A DNA stretch of 64,000 nucleotides, taken from positions 62,001-126,000 of the forward strand of contig NZ_CAMQZG010000001.1 of NCBI RefSeq assembly GCF_947039605.1. Reading direction: 5' to 3'. The translations under genes were made by a program, and so were the position numbers. Source of the stretch: an uncultured Clostridium sp. Lineage in GTDB: Bacteria > Bacillota > Clostridia > Clostridiales > Clostridiaceae. The notes under the pieces are model-generated. The model made no database searches, was not told where the DNA came from, and worked only from the letters and a program-made list of their open reading frames with translations. The first letter of the stretch is position 1. Each line of letters starts with the position of its first letter. Of the stretch, positions 27,954-37,981 are shown one piece after another.

Positions 27954-30194
27954 TTATTTATTATCTATAAAGTCCATTTCCCAGTTATAGTATCCAGACT
28001 TTTCATTTTTAACATATCTTAAATAAGCTGCAAAAGTATTACCTTTTTTACTTTTAAGATTTCTAAATCCTACTCTTCCCTTTTCAAGTAAAATTCTAAC
28101 CATAGGTTCATTTACTTCTTTTCCAAGCATTGTTATGAACTTATCATTTTTCCAAAGAGTAAATTTGCATCCACTCTTCCAGTTACTACATCCATAGCCT
28201 TTATCACCTTCAACTATCGGATTTCCACATACAGGACACTTTCCAAGACTCTCAACACCTTTTTCAAGTTGTACTTTTACTTTGCAAAGTGCTGATTCAT
28301 CTTTTTTAATAAGGTCTACTGCATTTTTTGTGAAATCTTTTATAAGGTTTAAAAACTCTTCTTTTGTAACTATACCTTTTTCTATATCAGAAAGTGTCTT
28401 TTCTAGTCTTCCTGTATACTCAAGGTCTAAAAGTTCTTTTGCTGGGAATATCTCTACAATAGTCTTTCCAAGTTCTGTTGTTGTAAGGTTTTTACCTTTA
28501 CTCTCAACATACCCTATATCTTTTAATTTTTTTATAGTCTCAGCTCTTGTAGCTGGAGTTCCTATACTAAACCCACTAAGAATAGCAGCCATCATTTCAT
28601 CTGATGTATCCTCTGTATTTTCTTCATTCTCATTTTCTGAATCAGTAGATTCTACCTCATCTTTTTTAGCTTTCTTCTTAAAACTCTTTCCACAAGTTTC
28701 CATAAGTCTTAGAAGTGTTTTTTCTGTATGTAGTTTTGGTGGTTTTTTAGTAACTTTAGCTACTTTAACTTCTGCTACATCAACCATTTCTTTTTCTACA
28801 ACCATAGGAAGAATAGTATCTTTACTTTCCTGCTTCTCTACTTTCTTCCACCCTTCTACAAGTTGTACTTTCCCTCTTGATACAAATATACCTTTTGCCT
28901 CTTCCTTATGAACCTTTGATGTTATCTTAGTTTCTTCAAATTCAGCAACTGGCATGAACTGCATTAAAAATCTATTTTTTATAGATGAATAAACTATCAT
29001 TTCTTCTTTAGTAAGATTATTTGGCTTCATATATGTAGGAACAATAGCACTATGGCTCTCTACCTTTGAATTATCAAATATTCTTTTACTTTTAGTAAAC
29101 TTAATTTCAGATTCATATGACAATCCCATTTTAAGTGTATTAAGAACCTTTTGAGTTCTATCAAATAGACTCTCCTCAAGGCATATACTACCTGTTCTAG
29201 GATATGTTATAAACTTCTTCTCATAAAGTGCTTGTGCAGTCTTTAAAACCTTGTCAGAAGTCCATCCTTTGTATTTACTAGTTACATGACCCTGTAGATT
29301 TGATAAGTTGAATAAAAATGGTGGATATTCTTTCTTCTTTTCTGTCTGCTTTTCTATAACTTCAGCTTTTTCATCCTTAATAGCTTTAGCAATAACATCA
29401 AGATACGCTTTATCCTCAAATTTCTCATCAAGTTTATCCTCTTTATTCTTTTCATAATAAAGACCTTCAAACTCTTTATTTTCTGCTGTTTTAAAATTAG
29501 AAGTCATTTTATAATAACTTGTAGCATTAAAGTTTTCTATTTCCTTATCTCTATCATAAATAATCTTAAGTGTTGGAAGCAACACTCTTCCTATGTTAAG
29601 TATCTTATTATCATTTAAATTATATTTAATAGTAGCAACAGATGTTAGGTTAATCCCTATAATCCAATCTGCCCACTGTCTTCCTATACCAGCATCTTGA
29701 AGTGTTTGCATCTCTTTATTAGACTTTAGATTTTGCATACCTTTCTCTACTTCTTTTTCTGTCCATTCATTTAAAAGTATTCTGTAAACTGGTTTTTTTT
29801 CATTGAAATACATAAATATCTCATCTGAAATTACCTGTCCCTCTCTATCATAATCAGTTGCAGATATAATTCCATCAACATCATCTCTATCTATAAGAGA
29901 TTTTATAGTGTTAATTTGCTTTTCTGCTCCTTTATCTGTCATAGTTCTATTCATAGAATCAACTTTTACTTTATACTGAAAATTTTCTGGTATGAATGGG
30001 AACTTTTCAAGCTTCCATGACTTCATACTCTCCTCATAATCTTTAGCATCAAAAAGTTGTAATAGATGTCCAAATGCCCAAGTAACTAAATAATCATTTC
30101 CCTCAAAGTATCCATCTTTTCGACTTGTTATTTTAAGCGCCTCTGCTATATTCTTAGCAACTGACGGTTTCTCTGCTATAATAACCTTTTTCAA
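27954..30194 (-). CDS. topB: DNA topoisomerase III (type IA)
   Basis: The enzyme decatenates and relaxes negatively supercoiled DNA through a 5'-phosphotyrosine. Residues 1-130 are the TOPRIM domain (VIIAEKPSVAKNIAEAL; DYDREGQ later). The catalytic tyrosine is in FITYPRTGS at about 330. A Glu/Asp/Ser-rich insert lies at about 510-530. A C-terminal zinc ribbon with CPVC and a second CSN...C pair is at about 650-675. At 746 residues it is near normal length. The start is a TTG at 30194 with AGGAG 9 bases before it; no ATG or GTG fits. Confidence 0.94.
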   Translation of the reverse strand: MKKVIIAEKPSVAKNIAEALKITSRKDGYFEGNDYLVTWAFGHLLQLFDAKDYEESMKSWKLEKFPFIPENFQYKVKVDSMNRTMTDKGAEKQINTIKSLIDRDDVDGIISATDYDREGQVISDEIFMYFNEKKPVYRILLNEWTEKEVEKGMQNLKSNKEMQTLQDAGIGRQWADWIIGINLTSVATIKYNLNDNKILNIGRVLLPTLKIIYDRDKEIENFNATSYYKMTSNFKTAENKEFEGLYYEKNKEDKLDEKFEDKAYLDVIAKAIKDEKAEVIEKQTEKKKEYPPFLFNLSNLQGHVTSKYKGWTSDKVLKTAQALYEKKFITYPRTGSICLEESLFDRTQKVLNTLKMGLSYESEIKFTKSKRIFDNSKVESHSAIVPTYMKPNNLTKEEMIVYSSIKNRFLMQFMPVAEFEETKITSKVHKEEAKGIFVSRGKVQLVEGWKKVEKQESKDTILPMVVEKEMVDVAEVKVAKVTKKPPKLHTEKTLLRLMETCGKSFKKKAKKDEVESTDSENENEENTEDTSDEMMAAILSGFSIGTPATRAETIKKLKDIGYVESKGKNLTTTELGKTIVEIFPAKELLDLEYTGRLEKTLSDIEKGIVTKEEFLNLIKDFTKNAVDLIKKDESALCKVKVQLEKGVESLGKCPVCGNPIVEGDKGYGCSNWKSGCKFTLWKNDKFITMLGKEVNEPMVRILLEKGRVGFRNLKSKKGNTFAAYLRYVKNEKSGYYNWEMDFIDNK

Positions 30195-30282
30195 AAAACC
30201 ACTCTCCTAAGTATCCCTCTATTTCATCTCTACTCACACTTTAATTACTTGCCCTTTTTAGAACTTTTAAAACATTAAGTAA

Positions 30283-30315
30283 GAAAACCTACAATATTTT
30301 TTCTATATTGTAGGT
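30283..30315 (-). terminator. Intrinsic terminator of the TPR gene
   Basis: Minus-strand ACCTACAATAT / ATATTGTAGGT with a 7-base loop, then T-rich tail. Confidence 0.85.
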
Positions 30316-30380
30316 CTTATAGTATATCTAATTATAATATAAAATTTCAAAATTTCAAAATTATAAAAGTAAAATTTAGA

Positions 30381-31307
30381 CTAATTACTTGTAATTCTCA
30401 CAAGAAATTCTTTAAAAGCATCTGTTTCTCTAACTTTCACTAAATCATCATCTTTTATAATATACTCCATAAAACCATTATAAAGTTCATATGCCTTTAT
30501 TATGTCATCTGTTGCTTTTTCTACTTCTTCATTTAAAGACCTAAAACAAGCTCTATTATAATATAAAAACTCTGAAACTGGATTAAAGCTAATACCTTGT
30601 GTAAGCATACTTATACCTTTTTCAATATCGCCCTCTTCTTTATATATAACTGCTAAATTCAAAAAGCTACTATCATGTCCTGGGTTCTTTTTTATAGCAC
30701 GAACATACATAGCTTTGCTTTTATCTACAAGATTTAACTTTTTATATATTACCCCCATATTATAAAGCCCCATATAATTATCTCCATCTATCTCTACAGC
30801 TTTATTAAACATTCTATATGCTTTATTAAGTTCATTTCTTTCCTCATATATAGAACCAAGATTTAAATGTCCCCAAAAATCCTTTGGGCATATCTCTAAA
30901 AGCTTCTTATACCACTCAATAGCCTCTTCCTTTTCTCCATATATATCAAGTGCATTAGCAAGGAAGAATATACCTCTATCATAGATAGGATTAATCTCAA
31001 CTGCTTTTCTATAATAATCTATTGCATTCTCATAGTCTTCACACTCATCATATATAACTGCTAATCCATAATAAGCCCTAGCCTCTGAATCATTTATTTC
31101 TATAGCTCTTATATAATACTCTTTAGCCTTTTGAACCTCTAAAAGTTGGTCATATAAAAGAGCTATATTAATAGTTAGCTCTATATCATTAACTTCTTCT
31201 AAAAGCCCCTCAGCCCTTAAATAGTAATTTAAAGCCTTAAGGTATTCCCCCTTATCATGTGATTTTTCACCTTTCTCTATATAAATATTAATAAGTTTAT
31301 TATCCAT
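30381..31307 (-). CDS. Tetratricopeptide repeat protein
   Basis: The 308-residue protein is made of about seven to eight 34-residue TPR units, each with the A-x-x-x-Y-G/F-x-L...A-I-x-Y-x-A pattern (for example EARAYYGLAVIYDECEDYEN and DNYMGLYNMGVIYKKLN). TPR stacks bind partner proteins. No signal peptide, so cytoplasmic. It follows the hydrolase gene by 32 bases and has a terminator behind it. Partner unknown. Confidence 0.88.
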   Translation of the reverse strand: MDNKLINIYIEKGEKSHDKGEYLKALNYYLRAEGLLEEVNDIELTINIALLYDQLLEVQKAKEYYIRAIEINDSEARAYYGLAVIYDECEDYENAIDYYRKAVEINPIYDRGIFFLANALDIYGEKEEAIEWYKKLLEICPKDFWGHLNLGSIYEERNELNKAYRMFNKAVEIDGDNYMGLYNMGVIYKKLNLVDKSKAMYVRAIKKNPGHDSSFLNLAVIYKEEGDIEKGISMLTQGISFNPVSEFLYYNRACFRSLNEEVEKATDDIIKAYELYNGFMEYIIKDDDLVKVRETDAFKEFLVRITSN

Positions 31308-31339
31308 TCTTCACCTGTCACTTTCTTTTCACTATAAAG

Positions 31340-32251
31340 TTATGTTCTATCTAAAAACTCTATAACATCATTCATAACTTCATCCTTGTTCTTCTCATTT
31401 AACATCTCGTGTCTACCATCTTTATATAACTTATACTCTGTATTATTCACACCGTATTTTTTAAGTTTATTTGCTAAAGATACAAGTCCCTTTCCCTGTT
31501 CTCCAACTGGGTCCATATCTCCTGAAAATATAAAGAATTTAGTAGACTTATTTATTTTATCAAATTCTACATTTCTATGTAATTTATTTACCCCTCTAAT
31601 TAAATCATAATAAAAAGAGACAGAACACACAAATCCACAATCAGGATTTTTTATATACTCATCAACTGAATTCTCATTAGAACATATCCAATCATAATTT
31701 GTTCTAGCAGGCTTAAACTTATTATTATGCGCCCCAAATATAAGTTTATCCATAAGTTTACTTGTGTGTCTTCTCCCTAACAACCCAATTTCTATTCTTG
31801 CAATTATTGCCCCAATACTTGCAATAGGTTTAAGCTCTCCATTAGTTCCTGATAAAATAACTCTATTTATTTTCTCACTATATAACTCAAGGAACCTAAG
31901 ACTAACAAATGAACCCATGCTATGTGCAAATAAAATAACCTCTAAGCCTTCATTTTCACTTTTAGCATTATCTATAAGCTCTGAAATATTTTCTGCTAAA
32001 ACCTCAAACCCTTCACTATCAGCAATATATCCTCTATTTGCATTCTCATCTGTTTTTCCATGTCCCCTGTGGTCATGTGAATAAACACTATATCCTTCCC
32101 TATTTAATCTACTTGCAAATTCATCATATCTTATACAATTTTCTGCCATGCCATGTGATATATATATAATAGCCCTAGGATTTTCAATAGTCCATTTATA
32201 GCACTGTATAGTCTTTGAGTATTTATCAATAAATTTAAAGCTTTTCCTCAT
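31340..32251 (-). CDS. Alpha/beta hydrolase, lysophospholipase/monoacylglycerol-lipase type
   Basis: A 303-residue serine hydrolase of the Hydrolase_4 group. The oxyanion region SHGMAENCIRYDEFA and HDHRGHGKTD are typical; the nucleophile is S111 in AHSMGS, with Asp in FSGDMDPVG (about 246) and His in DGRHEML (about 280). Likely splits monoacylglycerols or lysophospholipids; substrate inferred from family. GGGGG lies 10 bases before the ATG. Cytoplasmic. Confidence 0.85.
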   Translation of the reverse strand: MRKSFKFIDKYSKTIQCYKWTIENPRAIIYISHGMAENCIRYDEFASRLNREGYSVYSHDHRGHGKTDENANRGYIADSEGFEVLAENISELIDNAKSENEGLEVILFAHSMGSFVSLRFLELYSEKINRVILSGTNGELKPIASIGAIIARIEIGLLGRRHTSKLMDKLIFGAHNNKFKPARTNYDWICSNENSVDEYIKNPDCGFVCSVSFYYDLIRGVNKLHRNVEFDKINKSTKFFIFSGDMDPVGEQGKGLVSLANKLKKYGVNNTEYKLYKDGRHEMLNEKNKDEVMNDVIEFLDRT

Positions 32252-32323
32252 ATCCGTAATTCCCCCATCAATACATTTTATTTATAATTTAAGCTTATCA
32301 TAAAATTACTTTCAATAGGGTGT

Positions 32324-32917
32324 TTACTTTTTATTTGACTTTAAATAGCCCTCTATCTTAATTTCCCATGTAGAACCTTTTTTAACATTCACAGACTTCA
32401 CAAAATTTAAAAATATTTTTAAAGCATCTTTTTTATAAAGTCCTTTCATTAAATGTCTTGGGTATGATACTTTTTTACTATAATTTTTCTTAGGATCAAT
32501 TATCTTAACTTTTCCTTTTTCAATATTATAAAATATATCTTTACACCTTATATCAAGTCTTCTAAATTTTAATTTTTCAAACTCAATAGTCATTTCATAA
32601 AGAGCACCTGCTAAACGTTCATCCATTTTATGAGTTCTAAGATACTTATCTAGTCTTTCACCATCTACATAGTCTCTAACTATATAATTATCTCCAACTT
32701 CTTTAATCTTTGGAAAAAATTTTGAACCATCCACTTTTTTAAGTATATATGACTCATCCTGCCATGCATCATGTCTTCTAAAGAATTTAACTGTTCTTCC
32801 ATCTTCAAATAAGAAAACAACCCCATTATGTCCTTCTCCTATTTTTTTAGCTGTTTGTAATCCATCTTCTATGTTTTTAGAAACTTCTTTTGAACTGTAA
32901 TCAAAATTTTTACTCAT
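32324..32917 (-). CDS. Small protein-kinase-like fold protein
   Basis: A 197-residue protein with a kinase-type nucleotide-binding N-lobe: glycine loop G27-EGHNG, ATP-binding lysine K44 (RTVKFF) and helix-C glutamate E55. The C-lobe is short, with a loop at 120-131 (RLDIRCKDIFYN) and D141 (IIDPKK) in place of DFG. This resembles the lipopolysaccharide/RIO/aminoglycoside kinase group rather than Hanks-type receptor kinases. No membrane segment. Substrate unknown; it may be a small-molecule kinase. Transcribed toward the hydrolase gene, 72 bases away. Confidence 0.65.
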   Translation of the reverse strand: MSKNFDYSSKEVSKNIEDGLQTAKKIGEGHNGVVFLFEDGRTVKFFRRHDAWQDESYILKKVDGSKFFPKIKEVGDNYIVRDYVDGERLDKYLRTHKMDERLAGALYEMTIEFEKLKFRRLDIRCKDIFYNIEKGKVKIIDPKKNYSKKVSYPRHLMKGLYKKDALKIFLNFVKSVNVKKGSTWEIKIEGYLKSNKK

Positions 32918-32970
32918 CTGCTTCCTCTCATATAATATTACTTTATTAATTATATGAATCTAAATGATAA

Positions 32971-33010
32971 AAGGATACAGCCTATACCTTAAAATATAGA
33001 CTATATCCTT
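32971..33010 (-). terminator. Intrinsic terminator of the polA-coaE-transglycosylase operon
   Basis: Minus-strand AAGGATATAGTCTATA pairs with GTATAGGCTGTATCCTT using G-U pairs, then a T run. It lies 13 bases after the transglycosylase stop. Confidence 0.75.
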
Positions 33011-33023
33011 CTTAATTATTTGA

Positions 33024-33587
33024 TTATCTAAATTTGCTACCTTTTACATATAAAGATGTATATATATTCTTATAAGCATTTACTTTTTTCACATACTTAT
33101 CAGTTTCTTTAAAAGGTATATAATTAAGATTTTTCCCATCTTTTGAATACTTATTATCATTAAGCCACTTTTTCACATTTCCTCTACCTGCATTATATGC
33201 AGCTATAACAAGATTCTCATTTTTAAATTCTTTATCTAAATTGTTAAGATACCAACAAGCAAACTTTATGCTAACCTCTGGCTCTTTTAGCATATCAACA
33301 TTAAAATCTTTTACCCCTAATTGTTCTGCAATCCAAGTTCCTGTACTTCCTGTAATTTGCATAAGCCCTCTAGCATCTTTTTTTGACTGTGCATCTTCAT
33401 TAAAATTACTTTCAGCCTTCATAACAGACATAACAAGCATTGGATTCACATCATATTCTTTACTATATTTCACAACATAATTACTATATTTAGCTGGAAA
33501 TAATGCACCTTTTAACAGAAGCATTCCACCTTGAAAAATCAAATATATTACTGCTACGAAAAATAACACCCTAAAGGCTTTTTTCAA
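33024..33587 (-). CDS. Lytic transglycosylase (SLT domain), membrane-anchored
   Basis: Cleaves peptidoglycan between MurNAc and GlcNAc with 1,6-anhydro product. The 187-residue protein has a membrane anchor at about 5-25 and an SLT domain with catalytic E59 in MKAESNFN, then KKDARGLMQITGSTGTWIA and AYNAGRGNVKKWL. I choose the TTG at 33587, which lies 6 bases after AGGGG; a TTG two codons upstream directly abuts that sequence. The ribosome-binding site overlaps the coaE stop, so translation is coupled. A homologous gene next to coaE and polA is common in Clostridium. Confidence 0.9.
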   Translation of the reverse strand: MKKAFRVLFFVAVIYLIFQGGMLLLKGALFPAKYSNYVVKYSKEYDVNPMLVMSVMKAESNFNEDAQSKKDARGLMQITGSTGTWIAEQLGVKDFNVDMLKEPEVSIKFACWYLNNLDKEFKNENLVIAAYNAGRGNVKKWLNDNKYSKDGKNLNYIPFKETDKYVKKVNAYKNIYTSLYVKGSKFR

Positions 33588-33596
33588 TTGCAACCC

Positions 33597-34199
33597 CTAC
33601 TTTTTATATATTTTTAAAAATTTAACTAAATCATCAACTTGCTCTTTAGTCTTAATAAGATTCCCATTATTATCAATAATGAGATTTGATTGTTCCTTTT
33701 TCTTTTCCATACTCCACTGAGAGTTTATTCTATTAACTGCCTCATTTTGAGTAAGCTTATCACGTTCTTTTATTCTTTGTATCTGGATTGTTTGTTTTAC
33801 AAAAACAAGAATCATCATATCAAGTTCTTCATTATAACCATTTTCTATAAGAGTTGCACCATCTAAGATAACAAGTTTCTCTTTGTTTTTTTTATGAAAC
33901 TCAAACTCAGCCTCTATTGCTTTTCTTATATAAGGCATTATAAGTGACTCATACTTAATTCTTTCTTTAGCAAATCTAAATATATGATTACCAAATTCTT
34001 TTCTTCTAAAATCCCCTCTCCAATCAAAGAAATTCTCTCCAAAATGAAGTTTTATTTCATTTAAAAGATATGGATTTTCTTCTAAAACCTCTCTAGCAAT
34101 AACATCTGCATCTATAACTTTAAACCCTACATTTTGTAGCATTAAAGATATAGTACTCTTACCTGAACATATTCCTCCAGTAAGACCTATTTTTATCAC
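33597..34199 (-). CDS. coaE: Dephospho-CoA kinase
   Basis: Last step of coenzyme A synthesis: phosphorylation of the ribose 3'-hydroxyl. The 200-residue protein opens with the P-loop GLTGGICSGKST (residues 5-16), followed by VIDADVIAREV and LDGATLIENG, standard for the family. It lies 15 bases after polA and overlaps the ribosome-binding site of the transglycosylase gene. Confidence 0.94.
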   Translation of the reverse strand: MIKIGLTGGICSGKSTISLMLQNVGFKVIDADVIAREVLEENPYLLNEIKLHFGENFFDWRGDFRRKEFGNHIFRFAKERIKYESLIMPYIRKAIEAEFEFHKKNKEKLVILDGATLIENGYNEELDMMILVFVKQTIQIQRIKERDKLTQNEAVNRINSQWSMEKKKEQSNLIIDNNGNLIKTKEQVDDLVKFLKIYKK

Positions 34200-34214
34200 T
34201 TTCTCTCACCCTTT

Positions 34215-36830
34215 CTATTTTGCTTCATACCACGTCTTACCTATATTCATATCTATATCAAGAGGAACATCAAGTTTTACAACATTCTCCATCTCATCCT
34301 TAATAAGAGCTTTAATTTCTTCTAACTCATCATTATAAACATTTAGTATAAGTTCATCATGCACCTGTAATATAAGCTTACTTTTTAATTTTCTTTTCTC
34401 TAGTTCATTCCATACATTAACCATAGCTATTTTTATAATATCTGCTGCTGTCCCCTGTATAGGAGCATTCATTGCAAGTCTTTCACCCATTGCTTTTACC
34501 ATCTTATTAGATGCAGCTATTTCTGGTATAAATCTTCTTCTATTATAAATAGTTTTTACATAGCCATTTGTCTGTGCTTCATTTATAACATTTTCTATAA
34601 ATACTTTTATATTAGGGTATCTATCAAAATAAATATCCATGTACTCTTTAGCTTCATTTCTTGTAATATTAAGGTCCTTTGCAAGACTAAAATCACTCAT
34701 TCCATAAACAATTCCAAAGTTAACAGCTTTCGCTCTTCCTCTCATTGTTGATGTAACATCCTCTATTGGCACATTAAATACCTCTGAAGCTGTTTTTGTA
34801 TGGATATCTGAATGATGATTAAATGCATCTATCATATTTTTATCTTCTGATATATGTGCAAGTATTCTAAGTTCAACCTGTGAATAATCGGCTGAAAGTA
34901 TACATTGCTCCTCACCTCTAGCTGTAAATACCTTTCTTATCTCTCTACCCATTTCATACTTAATAGGTATATTCTGAAGATTTGGCTCTGTTGATGAAAG
35001 TCTTCCTGTTGTTGTTATAGTTTGATTGAAGTTTGAGTGAATTGCACCATCTTCATCTATAACTGCTTTTAAGCCCTCAACATAAGTTGAATATATTTTT
35101 GCAAGTTGTCTATAATAAACTACTTTCTCTATTATCGGATGTTTATCATTTAGCTTTTCAAGAACTTCTGCATTAGTTGAATATCCTGTCTTAGTTTTCT
35201 TTATAACTGGAAGATCTAACTTCTCAAATAAAATTTTTCCAAGCTGTTTTGGAGAATTTATATTAAATTCTTCCTCTGACAATTCATATATTTCCTTTTG
35301 AGTTCTATCAAGTTCACCTCTAAACCTTACTGAAAGCTCATCAAGCATAGTTCTATCAACAGTAAAACCTATTTCCTCCATTGCTGCTAAAACCCTTGTA
35401 AGCGGTAATTCTATATCATATAGAAGCTCTTCCATTTCTGTTTCTTTTATTTTTTCTTTAAGAACTGCTGCAAGCTTTGCTAAATAAGTAATCTCAACTA
35501 TATCTTTTTGATCCTCTTCAAAATTAGGATATTCCTCAAGATAAATCTCAATAAGGTTTATCATAGGATATTTACCTTTTGATGAATCTAAAAGATAAGC
35601 TGCAAGTTCTATATCAAACTCTAACCCTTTTACCTCAATATCATCTCTTGATAAAATTCTCATAGCTACTTTTGCATTATAAAATGTTTTTTTGATATCT
35701 TCTGATTCAAATAACTCTTTTAATAAACTTTTAGCCTCTAAATCTACAAGTGACTCCATTAAAAGAACATAATTTTTCTCATTACTATTTATAAATATTT
35801 TTTCAAATGCTATTGTAGAATATAATTCTTCATTTTTAGCCGTAAACTTTATAAATATCTCTTTATCTAGAGAATTTATTAATTCTTTTAAGTCATTAGT
35901 CGTTACTATTTCTATAATATCTGATTTAAACTCTTCAGCTTTTAAATCCTCAACACTAACACCTGCAAACTTTGCAATATTAGCATCTGCTATCTTTATT
36001 TCAAGTTTTGTAAACATTCTTTTAAGTCCATCTAAATCATAATTACCTACAGAGCGTATTTCATCTAAATCAAACTCTATTGGAACATCAACATTTATAG
36101 TCGCAAGTTTTTTTGAGAATATTGCTTGTTCTGTATACTCAATTAAGTTCTCTCTTATTTTTTTACCACTTATATTTTCTGCATTCATAATTGTATTTTC
36201 TATTGAACCATACTCTTGTATAAGTTTATAAGCATTTACCTCACCAATTCCTGGTACTCCTGGGATATTATCTGATTTATCTCCCATAAGCCCCTTAACA
36301 TCTATAAATTGTGTTGGTGTAACACCAAAATCTTCTATCATTCTTGCTTTATCAAAGCAATCTATTTCACTTACACCTTTTTTAGTAATACAAACATTTG
36401 TATTATCAGTTGCAAGTTGAAGTGCATCATGGTCCCCTGTCATTATAAAGACTTCCATACCTTCACTCTCAGCATATTTTGCAAGACTTCCTATAAGGTC
36501 ATCAGCTTCAAAACCATCCATTTCATATATAGTCACAGATAATTTTTCTAATATTTCTTTAACTATTGGAAATTGACCTCTAAGTTCATCTGGCATTTTT
36601 TTTCTACCAGCTTTATACTCGCTATATTCAAGGTGTCTAAAAGTAGGTGCTTTTCTATCAAATGTACAAACTATGTGATCTGGTGCTATATCATTTTTCA
36701 TTTTAAATAGCATATTTGTAAAACCAAATACTGCATTAGTATATACTCCATTTTTATTGCTTAAAAGAGGTATTCCATAGAACGCTCTATTAAGCAAACT
36801 GTTACCATCTAGTATAAGTAATCTTTCCAT
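34215..36830 (-). CDS. polA: DNA polymerase I
   Basis: Repair and Okazaki-fragment maturation polymerase, 871 residues. The 5'-3' exonuclease occupies about 1-290 (LLILDGNSLLNRAFYG, GLMGDKSDNIPGVPGIG). The middle domain (about 300-460) has the proofreading fold, but its first motif reads IFIKFTAKNE where active enzymes have a D-x-E, so proofreading is probably lost, as in many Firmicutes. The polymerase domain has motif A SADYSQVELR (about 643), motif B with KAVNFGIVYG (about 703) and motif C QVHDEL (about 825). First gene of the polA-coaE-transglycosylase operon. Confidence 0.96.
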   Translation of the reverse strand: MERLLILDGNSLLNRAFYGIPLLSNKNGVYTNAVFGFTNMLFKMKNDIAPDHIVCTFDRKAPTFRHLEYSEYKAGRKKMPDELRGQFPIVKEILEKLSVTIYEMDGFEADDLIGSLAKYAESEGMEVFIMTGDHDALQLATDNTNVCITKKGVSEIDCFDKARMIEDFGVTPTQFIDVKGLMGDKSDNIPGVPGIGEVNAYKLIQEYGSIENTIMNAENISGKKIRENLIEYTEQAIFSKKLATINVDVPIEFDLDEIRSVGNYDLDGLKRMFTKLEIKIADANIAKFAGVSVEDLKAEEFKSDIIEIVTTNDLKELINSLDKEIFIKFTAKNEELYSTIAFEKIFINSNEKNYVLLMESLVDLEAKSLLKELFESEDIKKTFYNAKVAMRILSRDDIEVKGLEFDIELAAYLLDSSKGKYPMINLIEIYLEEYPNFEEDQKDIVEITYLAKLAAVLKEKIKETEMEELLYDIELPLTRVLAAMEEIGFTVDRTMLDELSVRFRGELDRTQKEIYELSEEEFNINSPKQLGKILFEKLDLPVIKKTKTGYSTNAEVLEKLNDKHPIIEKVVYYRQLAKIYSTYVEGLKAVIDEDGAIHSNFNQTITTTGRLSSTEPNLQNIPIKYEMGREIRKVFTARGEEQCILSADYSQVELRILAHISEDKNMIDAFNHHSDIHTKTASEVFNVPIEDVTSTMRGRAKAVNFGIVYGMSDFSLAKDLNITRNEAKEYMDIYFDRYPNIKVFIENVINEAQTNGYVKTIYNRRRFIPEIAASNKMVKAMGERLAMNAPIQGTAADIIKIAMVNVWNELEKRKLKSKLILQVHDELILNVYNDELEEIKALIKDEMENVVKLDVPLDIDMNIGKTWYEAK

Positions 36831-36899
36831 ATTCTACGCCTCCATTTTCTCAGTCATAATTATTTATTCTTGCCACTTTGTAAACATATTATAAGTATC

Positions 36900-37817
36900 T
36901 TAGAAAATACTTAAATCTAATTCTTCTGAAAGATCTCTTAATATATTTTTTCCACCAATGCTATTTCCTTTATCATCAAGTGCAGGTCCATAAACTCCAA
37001 TCCCCATTCTTCTTGGGACAGAAGCCATAATACCTCCACCAACTCCGCTCTTTGCTGGTATTCCAATATGTACTGCAAACTTACCTGAATCATCATACAT
37101 TCCGCATGTAACCATTATAGTTTTTACTATTCTACACACATCTCTTGATATAACTCGCTCTCCACTCCAAGGTAAAACCCCTTCATTAGCAAGCATTGCT
37201 CCAAACTTAGCTAAATCTTCTGTTGTCACTTCAATAGAACATTGTTTGAAATATACATCTAAAACTTCATCAACATTCCCCCTTAAAAAGTTATTGCTCT
37301 TTAAGAAATATGCAAGTGCTCTATTTCTATTTCCTGTCTCACACTCTGATTTATAAACTTCCTCATTAACAGTAATATCTTCATTTCCTGTTACTCTTTT
37401 AGTAAACTCTAAAATCCTTTCAAACTTTTCCTCTTTTGAGTCACCCTCAATAAGAGAAGTTGTTACTATAGCACCTGAGTTAACCATTGGGTTATAAGGT
37501 CTGTCACTATGTCTTATTTCTAAATTTATTATACTATTGAAACTATCTCCTGTTGGTTCAACACCAACTCTTTCAAAAACATTATCTTTTCCATTATCTA
37601 AAATTGCAAGCATAAGAGATATTACTTTTGAAATACTTTGTATTGTAAACTTCTTATCTGCAAGTCCTGACTTATAAACTTCACCTTTAAGTGTAACCAC
37701 ACATATACCAAGGTCATTTTTATCTGCTTTTGCAAGTTCTGGTATGTATGTTGCAACATTACCTTCCTTTACAAGTTCTCTATTCTTTTCCAAAAAACTA
37801 TCTAATAATTTTTTCAA
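36900..37817 (-). CDS. glsA: Glutaminase
   Basis: Hydrolyses glutamine to glutamate and ammonia. The 305-residue protein matches the serine-dependent beta-lactamase-like glutaminase family: S61-I-S-K64 in FTIQSISKVISL, RPYNPMVNSGAI, and GGGIMASVPRRMGIGVYGPALD. The start is a TTG at 37817 with AGGGGG 8 bases upstream; the nearby ATG is in another frame. Divergent from a kinase-like gene. Confidence 0.94.
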   Translation of the reverse strand: MKKLLDSFLEKNRELVKEGNVATYIPELAKADKNDLGICVVTLKGEVYKSGLADKKFTIQSISKVISLMLAILDNGKDNVFERVGVEPTGDSFNSIINLEIRHSDRPYNPMVNSGAIVTTSLIEGDSKEEKFERILEFTKRVTGNEDITVNEEVYKSECETGNRNRALAYFLKSNNFLRGNVDEVLDVYFKQCSIEVTTEDLAKFGAMLANEGVLPWSGERVISRDVCRIVKTIMVTCGMYDDSGKFAVHIGIPAKSGVGGGIMASVPRRMGIGVYGPALDDKGNSIGGKNILRDLSEELDLSIF

Positions 37818-37981
37818 AATTCATCCCCCTCTTTAACATTGTAAATTTTAAAACGTCTACTATTAAGCCATTTTTACAATACTTATATTATAAACGTAAT
37901 CTTCATTATTATCTACTATTTAGGTTCCCATATCCCCTCTCTATCATATTTTAAAGTATAACATTTTACATGGAGAACAAA

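Noticed and set aside
28282-28911. Plus-strand open frame of 209 codons opposite topB
   Set aside because: Fully antisense to a conserved topoisomerase domain; Ser/Phe-rich composition typical of a mirror frame; no ribosome-binding site or domain.
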